Source of the DNA: Diospyros lotus
Lineage: Eukaryota; Streptophyta; Magnoliopsida; Ericales; Ebenaceae
Direction of reading: 5' to 3'
DNA length: 64,000 nt
Assembly: GCF_014633365.1 (NCBI RefSeq)
Contig: NC_068350.1
Location: 1,183,001 to 1,247,000 of the forward strand
Positions 56,162-64,000 of the stretch are shown piece by piece (position 1 is the first letter of the stretch; every line of letters begins with the position of its first letter). Made by a program: the position numbers and the translations under genes. The notes under the pieces are model-generated. The model did no database searches. It was not told the origin of the DNA and was given only the letters and a program-made list of their open reading frames with translations.

Positions 56162-57039
56162 GAGTGTTTGTTTGGTATTATTGTATTTTTAATGTATAGT
56201 ATTAATTATTTTGAAAAATGGATGTTTGGTAAATTATATATAGTTTCGCTTTAAAATATAGGACTTTTTTCTTGTTTTGGAAAGGGTGGTTAAATTGTTT
56301 TTAAACCAAAGTAAAGCACTCTTGTAATTTTGTAAAAAAACTACAATAATAATTAATAGACTATTTACTTTTACAATTATTTTGTCTCTTTGTAATTGTA
56401 TCATTTTTCAAACTAGCTATTAGTGGTAGCTAATAGTACCAAATTTGAAGTCAAATTGTGAAAATATCACTTTTGCCCCCTTGTTGATTTGTTTACAGAA
56501 AACACCGAAGGTGATGAAGCCGTCGCCCATCGACCAAAATCCATTTCTTCCTTCGATCTTTTTTCTTTGAGTATATTCATCGTTATAATTTACGTATAAC
56601 TTTTGAGATTCACCTAAACTATTCATAAGAAAGTGACAATCGTTTCCGCAATAACTTTTAAAAAGAATAAATTTTCAAAAAGAAAATAGTCTGAATTACA
56701 ATGGGAGAAAATGAAAGACCAATCCAAGTGTTTGCTTTCTTTGTTTTTATATGCTCAAATCAAACAACCTAGAAGTATGAAAGGCATCAAAACAAATCAA
56801 CAAGGGACAAAAGTGACAATTTACGTATTTGACTCCAAAATTGGTCTAATTTTTCGACTAGTTATCATGTTATTTTTGGTCATTTTACAAATCTATAATA
56901 CAATAATAAAATATTAACCAAACATTTACCACTTGCTTATAACATTTAACGTGCACAACATCATACTACCAGTTTGTCAATATTACTTTTAACGGACATC
57001 ACAATAAAATATAGCACAACCCAATAATACCAAACTCCC
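56162..57039. mobile_element. Probable MITE with TTTGGTATTATTG inverted ends
   Basis: The left end GAGTGTTTGTTTGGTATTATTG and right end CCAATAATACCAAACTCCC are inverted copies. It abuts the previous MITE directly. The target-site duplication is not clear, so the superfamily is undetermined. Confidence 0.55.
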
Positions 57040-57551
57040 ATAGTTTGATTATCCCTTATCGTCGATGAATTGTGTCTTGATCCATATCTTTAGAAAAGAT
57101 GGACTATATTGTCTTGGGTCAGAAATTGTGATAGGAGGCCGCTTTCTGGTGATGTGGCTCTTGTAGACCTAGTCGAGTACAAAGAGATCTATCGTAGTCT
57201 AAGCGTTCCTCACAATGGTCAATCACTTAAATACTCCTCAACGAAGAGCCTCCCAATTATGTCACATCAACATTGAATGGCATATTATTTAAAAAGCTTA
57301 CCTCTCTCTCAATATATCACAAAGGGTAATGATATATATAGTCCTATTAGTTGTGTTTGACTTAGTTTTATTTTGTGAAATCTTCAAGACACATTTATGT
57401 TTTCACTATCTTATATAGTCAAAAGTAAGAATATATTTTTGAGGGGATCAATCTCACCGGGTCAAAATTATCAAATCGGGTTAAAAATTATTACCCTCTC
57501 ACAAAACAATGGTATAAACTGAATGCCAATGGAATTGTTAGACTTTGGAAA

Positions 57552-57599
57552 ACATCAATTGAAGTCAACTCTCATCAACAATTGAAGTCAACTCTCATC
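57552..57599. repeat. Tandem duplication of ~23 bp
   Basis: CAATTGAAGTCAACTCTCATCAA occurs twice in succession (the unit is quoted once). Confidence 0.85.
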
Positions 57600-58460
57600 A
57601 AACATGGAGAGAAAGATATAAAGAATCGAAAAAGAAAAAAAAAAGCATAAAAATTATCAAACAACACATTAAATTTAATCTTTTGAATTTGACCTAACCC
57701 TAAAATAATTGTATTATCTTAGTGCTCCCCTTCTCTCTAAAAATTTTTGCATGAAAATTATCAATGGGGGTAATTAAATGATCACAATTTTTTATTTAAA
57801 TAAAAAATTGAATCCTAAATGACATAAGAAACCTAACCCTAAGGTTTCTTTAATGGGCTCTTTGATTACATCTTCTTAATATCGCACGTAATTAAATGTT
57901 GAGAGATACCTAAATCTAAAAAACTTAGTTGTATCACTTTAGTGGAGTTTTATCGGTCTTGTCAATTAACTCGTTCTTCCATAACCCAAAATTCAAATTA
58001 GTGATAACTTATTTACATAAAAATATAAAAAAACTGATAAAGATATATCATAACTTGAGTGTTGAAATATTGTTTTGGAATTAAAGACTAGCAAAAAGTT
58101 GAAAAAAAAGCAAAGCCCAGAACAAGATATCTACCATACCATACCGGCCTTGCCACCCAAGGAGAGAACAATAATATTAATATAGAATTAATTAATATTA
58201 ATTTGTTGGGGGAGCCGCCTTGCCTTCTTCGGTGCCTAGGATTAGGAATAAATAGGACGGTGGTGAGAGTGGCAAGAAACACATGAAACATCCAACACAC
58301 TCACTCATTCCAAGGTTAAGAATAATTAATTATAAGAAAACCCAAAATAAAAAAGGTTTCAATTTGAATTATTCCTAAGATCTGCACCACAGCAGTCGCA
58401 GTCAATTCGCAGCTAAATATGACTAAGCACTGGTAGCATAATGTCAAGATTGCTTGTTTA

Positions 58461-58563
58461 GCTTTGCTTTTTCTTTTTCTTTCTTTCTTTCTTTCTTTTA
58501 ATGTCATTTTGATTGATGCATTCTTTCTTTCTTTCTTTTAATGTCATTTTGATTGATGCATTC
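58461..58563. repeat. (CTTT)n with a 40-bp tandem duplication
   Basis: A CTTT-type microsatellite adjoins ATGTCATTTTGATTGATGCA, which recurs at 58501 and 58541 with an intervening CTTT run; the period is 40 bp. Confidence 0.85.
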
Positions 58564-60562
58564 ACGAGGCCCATGTCTCTTTGATTTGCATTTGGTTAGG
58601 TTCTTTTGCACTTTAGTATTATAATATTCGAAATTTAAGGCTTAAAAAATCATGTTGAGCGATAAGTGAAATGCTCATTTTATATCTAAAATAACTCAAA
58701 TGGAGTTGCCGATGATGTGAAATCGATGCAAGTTGGAGACGAGTGTCATAGGGCTAGATGATATTGTCTTCTGGTACGAACCAAGTTAGTTGAGAAAAAT
58801 AAAACTCACGTGATTATTATTTATAAAAATTTATTAATTAAAAAAGATATACAACTAGTTATTTATTGTGTGTGACTTGTCTCATTAACCAACATCAGAT
58901 AGTCAATACTACATTTTTTCCTTAATCAAAATATGAAAAGTCAAATATGCGTGTCAATTCGAGACAACTTGGTCTCAAATATCTAAGAGTTTAGCATAAA
59001 TATAATTATGATAACTTTATATTGTAATTACAATAGTAGAAATAATAATTTGTCTGTATAAATGGATCCCATTTACTTATTTAAAATTAAAATGATTATA
59101 AAAAATTTAGATTTTGAGTTATAGAAATAAAATCTATGTGAATATTTATTAAAATAAGCTCTAATTACCCATTTAAAATTGAAATGAGTTTGAGAATTTC
59201 ATATTTAAATGATATATAAACATATGAGATATTTTAAATATTTATTAAATAAGTATAGACATGAATAAATAGACTACCCACTGTTATTTTTACAAATATC
59301 TAGATGGATACCATACAACATAAAGCACATCTCAAAATTACAGGAGTAAGGAATTGATATTAGTATTTTAGTTAAAAAAAAATGAAATTAATATTTAAAC
59401 TTGTTTTTGAGACACTAAATAAAACTTAAAAAATTTATATGTTTAAAATAATTTCGAATTAAATAACGTTTAAGGTCAGGATTTAGTGTCATTATTCTAT
59501 GGACTCATTTAAATTTAAATAATTTGGACACCTAATAAGTTCCAGACTTACCCAGGAGCCATTCCAAAGCTTCAACTATATAGAAATCTGAAGGGCAATA
59601 GGGTTTGTTTTTTACCATTGGGAAAGTCAACTTCTCAAACAAATGTTTTTGTAAGAAGTTTTAATTTAATCTTTCTTTTTAGATGTTGGCTCTTTGCCAG
59701 TAGGGGCTGTAGTATATTTTAAAAGTTAAGTTGTTTGCCCATTAAAGTGATATATGAATTGGGTTCAGAATGTTCTGAGATGGTTCAATTCACATCTGAT
59801 GTGGGCATTAGAGTATTAAGAAGACCTTTCTCTAATATGAGATGATCAAAAATAACGTATTTTTAGTGTACCAATTATCGTACCCATAATAAACGCTAGA
59901 TAGCCAAGCGTGGAATGGATAACTATTGAATATAAAATAAATTCTATTATATGAATATAAAAGTGTGAAATAGGTACTTAAAATATGAGGTTTATTATAG
60001 TTTGACTACACTAAAAAATAAAAAATAAAAATTAGTAGCCTTACTTAATAAAATATTACAAAAAGTAATTGAAAGAAAATACCTTTTGAGTCATCTAACA
60101 AACAAAAAATTAATTGTTAAAGTGTGTGATCATAAGTTTACATTAAATTAGTGTAACACACAAGTCCATTTTTCCTTTTGCTAGTAGAATTAATATTAAA
60201 GATTAATATTATCTCACTTAAGAGAAGGAGATATATTTGTATATTTAAAAAGCTATTTATATGTATGTTTTTTTATTATTTTTTTAGGTAAGTTATTGTT
60301 TTATTTTGTTTGATAATTATTTTTAATTGACCACATTAGCCAAAAATGTTGGCTCCGATTCGACCCTATAATTTGTCGTTTAGAGTTTGAAATTTGAAAT
60401 TTATTGTTTGGATACACATTAACTACATTCGGATCCAAAAAATAATTTTTTTTATATTAAATAAATATAGAATAATTAAAATGTCACGTATAGGTATTAT
60501 TTTAAATGACAAAGTGATCCCTTTACTACCCAAAACACACAATTGTAGAACATGATAATACA

Positions 60563-61715
60563 TGTAAACACCCCGCTCAGATATCCCCAGCCGTTCGGAC
60601 TACTCGAACGGGAGCGCCTACAGAAGGGGAAAATAATGAAACACGAGACAAAGACCACCCCGGCATGCATACACAAAAAATAAGAACAGCGGAAGCAAAG
60701 CTCAAGACATGCATGCACTATGGGTACCCCGCTAACACAGCGGTCACAAGATAAATAAATAAACACAAACTCATGTGCTGGCATACACAAGACTCGAGAA
60801 AACACCTGGCACAGTACGAAATAATAGAGTAAATTCTACTTAGACATCAGAGTGGATAGGGATTGACGAGACTGCCTGTACACCACACCGACTCTGCCGT
60901 TAAAGCTAACTCCCTTGCTATGGCCCACGCCGCCACTACCTGGAATGATGAAAAGCAAGGTGAGTCGAGAGACTCAGCAAACATAAGGAAGAAAAGGCAG
61001 AAGGCTACACAAAACCAGAAATCTCATCCCAGAATAAACCCCCAGGCACACACAAGCCATGAGACACTACAACACAACAGCTCAATAGCATAACAAAATA
61101 AAAGCACATACCGGTCCTTTGGGACCACATAAGACACTTGGCACCCAAGTCCCATACCAACCTGTCGCTGCTCTAAAAGGCAACAAATATCTGCAACAAA
61201 CCTGCGCGCGCTGTCCTAGGCCGGTACTCCCGTCACCTGTATCCGTCGGTACTCCCGACAACCGAGCCATAGGCTCCCTCGAAACGGTACTCCCGTCTGA
61301 GAACTAAATACTACCAGTATCCATGCAATGCACATAGAAATGCAATGGCGTAGTGAGCATCAACGTGATACAAGGCGCCCATACATCCAGGCATCAGGCC
61401 ATGCTCCGCCCACATAGTAAACCACACGCCATGCATATGTCGCGCTGGATGCAACCTAACCAAGCTAGAATGTCCGTGTCCAAGCATACTCAATAAATGA
61501 ATATCCCAACATGCATCCCGTACCCATGTGCATATCAAATCATGAACAGTAATACAAGGTATCTAATCATGCAGTAAATCACATACCGGCAGAGCTAGTC
61601 AGTAATGCCCGACACCGGTCAACGGCCAGTGACTAGGGGTGTCCACCCGACGGTCCACTTCAGGGCCGTACCATAGTCTAGCCCAACGTCACCAACAACC
61701 GACCCCTGCCCCACT
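60563..61715 (+). repeat. Probable Gypsy LTR fragment
   Basis: Starts TGTAAACACCCCGCTCAG, resembling the TGTAACACCCCG opening of plant chromovirus LTRs. It is clearly GC-richer than the flanking DNA and contains three GGTACTCCCG words near 61222-61292. The right end is cut by the CACTA terminus at 61716. Short frames within it have no protein similarity. Confidence 0.45.
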
Positions 61716-62290
61716 CACTACAAGAAAAATTGGTATTGCCGGCGAATTTTTCCCGGCGGTTTGAGAAATCGTCGGGAAAACACTACAATCCCCGGCGGTT
61801 TACAAAACCGCCGGGGATTTAACACAATAACCGGCGGTTTTGAAAATCGCTGGCTATGGTACAGATATCTCCGGCGGTTTTTATAAATCGTCGGGAATAT
61901 AGACCCATTCCTGACGGTTTGAAAAATCGCTGGTGATTTAGACCAATCCCCGGCGGTTTTGAAACCGCCGGGGATATGACTTATATAAATCTCCTAAAAT
62001 CCCCCGCCCGCGCCCAAATCTTCTCCTCCCTTTCTCTTCCAAAATTTCCCTCTGCAAACCTTAACCCCCAAAATTCCTCTTGCTCGAGCCTCGCTGTGTC
62101 TCTCTCGCTCACTCTCGCCGTTGAATGTCGCTCGCCCTCGCTCGCTCACTCACACTCAGTCGCTCTCGCCCTCGCTTGCTCACTCTCAGTCGCGCTTGCC
62201 CTCGCTACCTGACTGCCTCTCGATCGCTCTTGCTCACTCACTGCCCTCGCTCGATCGCTGCTACCTGCTGCTCCATTTGGTATGGTAACA
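61716..62290 (+). mobile_element. One end of a CACTA element (other end not seen)
   Basis: CACTACAAGAAAAATTGG opens it, followed by at least six subterminal repeats based on CCGGCGGTTT in both orientations, some forming perfect hairpins such as CCCCGGCGGTTTTGAAACCG (61950-61970). After 61980 comes a TATA-like CTTATATAAAT and then a CTCGCTC-rich low-complexity stretch (62090-62275), resembling the 5' UTR of autonomous CACTA elements. The right boundary is a guess because no TTCTTGTAGTG end occurs before the window closes. Confidence 0.7.
62093..62275. repeat. Degenerate (CTCGCTC)n low-complexity stretch
   Basis: Repeated CTCGCTCACTCTCG-like words. All plus-strand frames here are Ser/Leu/Ala-rich repeats and not convincing proteins. 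Confidence 0.7.
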
Positions 62291-62548
62291 ACTACTACTG
62301 TTTTTTTTTTTTTGGTGTCATTACTGGTGGGTAAACCAGATTAATTAGTCTATTGATTGATTAATAATGGTAGCAAATTCGTGGTCTTTGATGACTGGTT
62401 CGTTTCTTCCTCAACGAGAGCGCCTCTCTCGGAATTCTTGAGAACTGGTCGATCTCGTTTTGCTCCTTGCAATTCGAAGCGCTGTGCCGTGATTCGGAAC
62501 CGGAAGGAGAAGAATCCGCAGTTGCTCCCTTTCTCTTCTTCCGCAAAC

Positions 62549-62587
62549 ATGGATCCAACCACTTCTTGGGATTCCCTTCGCAAACAG
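62549..62587 (+). CDS. GOS11-like Golgi SNARE, first coding exon (partial gene)
   Basis: ATG in context AAACATGG starts MDPTTSWDSLRKQ, and the frame ends at CAG/GTAGAT in phase 0. The peptide matches the N-terminus of plant GOS11 (Golgi SNAP receptor complex member 1-1), whose next residues, on exon 2, begin ARKIEAQLDEQM in Arabidopsis from memory. I did not find that exon before 64000, so it must lie downstream. By family the protein is a tail-anchored Qb-SNARE of Golgi transport. The 5' UTR probably includes part of 62350-62548. Only 13 residues are available. Confidence 0.65.
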
Positions 62588-64000
62588 GTAGATTCTCCTC
62601 CAAATCCCTGAAATTCTATGTGTATTCACGCGTATACGTGCCTTTATGTTATGAATCTGAGTTATTTGGGTGAATATTACGTGTTGATTTTTGTTCAGGC
62701 ATTGGCGTTATCCGAATTTGGGTTAGGGTTTTTTTTTTATTAATCGATTGTAAGAATTGAAAATGTTGTCATAATGCTATGCCTTCTGGCGCCTGTTGCC
62801 AAAGATAGCGTTACTATTGTTAACATTTTTAAGAGCAGAAGGGCAGGGTTTTTGGCTGAGATACTTCTCGACAGAGCTACAATTGCTTCTGACGTTAAGT
62901 CTTTCACCATAATGTGTCTTTCACCAATGTTTGTATAGCGCCTCGTAGGCTTTGTGAATGCCTATATGGATTATTCTTCATTTTATGCAATCAGATGGCT
63001 TTGACTTGTCAATAATTTTGTCAATAGATATGTTTGTTCTGTAATTTTGTTTACTCATGTTCAAATTTATAATATCTTACCCGTGGTTTATCCGCGCCGA
63101 GGGGTGGTAGGTACCCAGCCTTTATCACACACCCATCCCATGGCTCTCCTTTATGTGTTGGGGTATTCAGACCAATTAGATGTGAGTCTTAGCCATAATA
63201 ATAACTAAAAAAGAAGAAGGAAGAGATAGAATTACTCGATGCTTCTTAGTCCCAATGATGTCCATTGCTGACTCACTCTCCTAAGGTGTTCCCTGGAGCC
63301 AGCAAACTGTTTTATTTTGATCTTGTTTAAAGAAAATTGTAAGCTTATGGTTGATTTGAGATGTTTCTCTCTCCTCAAACATGTGCTAATTTTTTATGCA
63401 CATGTTCTATTGATTCTGTGGACATTCATTGCCATTGATTTTCTATGAACTAGGTAAACTATTAGACTTTATTAAAATGTTGAAGTGGTTGAAATTGTGT
63501 TGTCTTGGTTAGGCCTAAAGTAGTATTACTTCTATTAATACTTATTTGTTAAGAACTTATGATTGTTGTTATGGTTATTGTTGGCATTATCACCTGTTTA
63601 CCATTCAGTATGAAGAGTGCCCTGAAACACTTGAAACACTAGTATGTATTAATGAATCATTAGATTGAAGGGAATATAACTAGTTCAATGCCATGCTCAG
63701 CCTACTCAAAAGGACATTAAAGAGTAGTCATTTATTTTTGGACTTGTCATTAATAAGTATGAAATCAAATAAGTCTAGATTCCAAAATTTTGGTGCTGAG
63801 TTCTATAAAGTTAAGACTGTCTTATGAGATCATTTGAACATTGTTAAACTTATTAGAAGTCTATGATTGTGACTTCGTGCAGCCTATTCAAATTAGGGAT
63901 TACTATTATCTTCATCAAGCATTGTGGATATTGTGTCTATGTAGCAGAATGGCTGTTTTGCTTTCTGTTTAGATGAAGTTTTTGGGTTGCTTCAGCTCCA
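62588..64000 (+). other. First intron of the GOS11-like gene, running off the window
   Basis: Starts GTAGAT. It contains no recognisable exon or transposon; T-rich plant intron-like sequence runs to the end. Confidence 0.6.

Larger units (their letters stand above)
57040..60562. other. Intergenic, no gene recognised
   Basis: AT-rich. Apart from the short tandem repeats at 57552 and 58461, nothing with coding or transposon character was recognised. Confidence 0.5.

Noticed and set aside
60497..60805. 102-codon minus-strand frame with many Cys and Phe
   Set aside because: Lies across the LTR-like sequence boundary, shows no family resemblance and has no supporting promoter or homologue that I can recognise.
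62350..62629. Several overlapping frames on both strands near the SNARE exon
   Set aside because: They are shadows of the 5' UTR and first exon; only MDPTTSWDSLRKQ ends at a good donor and matches a known protein start.
1..64000. CRISPR arrays, bacterial operons, viral genomes
   Set aside because: No regularly spaced repeats with unique spacers, and all coding evidence is plant nuclear or plant retroelement.

Overview
The window is nuclear DNA from a flowering plant, very probably a woody eudicot. The signs are AT-rich intergenic sequence, short exons in long introns, plant lipase families, and a plant transposon load (Ty1/copia, RTE LINEs, a Cassandra TRIM, CACTA, hAT and PIF/Harbinger-like MITEs). 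I saw no bacterial operon, CRISPR array, rRNA operon or convincing tRNA gene.

Layout. (1) 1-4815: repeat-derived noncoding DNA, upstream of or intronic to gene 1. (2) 4816-25644 (+): the C-terminal 411 codons, in seven exons, of an sn1-specific diacylglycerol-lipase-like class 3 lipase. Its N-terminal exons were not found. Intron 1 (7.46 kb) appears to be a GC-AG intron and holds a solo LTR, an RTE remnant and a full-length RTE LINE with a 20-bp target-site duplication. Intron 2 (10.98 kb) holds further RTE pieces, a degenerate copia element with an RTE copy in its 5' LTR and a solo LTR in its body, and another solo LTR. (3) 25645-35200: intergenic, AT-rich. (4) 35271-36730 (+): a two-exon plastid-type phospholipase A1 class I gene (PLA1-I-alpha2-like), complete, with the Ser-Asp-His triad visible. 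(5) 36731-60560: long intergenic tract with a non-autonomous CACTA element, a ~0.9-1.0 kb tandem duplication, PIF/Harbinger-like and hAT-like MITEs, and a complete 639-bp Cassandra TRIM with 5S-rRNA-derived LTRs. (6) 60563-62300: a probable Gypsy LTR fragment abutted by one end of a second CACTA element. (7) 62549-62587 (+): first coding exon of a GOS11-like Golgi SNARE that runs off the right edge.

The two lipases share the alpha/beta-hydrolase fold and strand but belong to different subfamilies, so they are not a simple tandem duplication. I find no evidence for a new molecular system. The most informative observations are the inferred GC-AG splice at the boundary of a transposon-filled intron, the recurrence of one RTE family within a single gene (including a copy with a twin-priming-type 5' inversion), nested insertions that can be ordered by their target-site duplications, and the intact-looking Cassandra element. 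Exon boundaries were assigned by eye from reading frame, splice consensus and remembered family sequence; no alignments were run.
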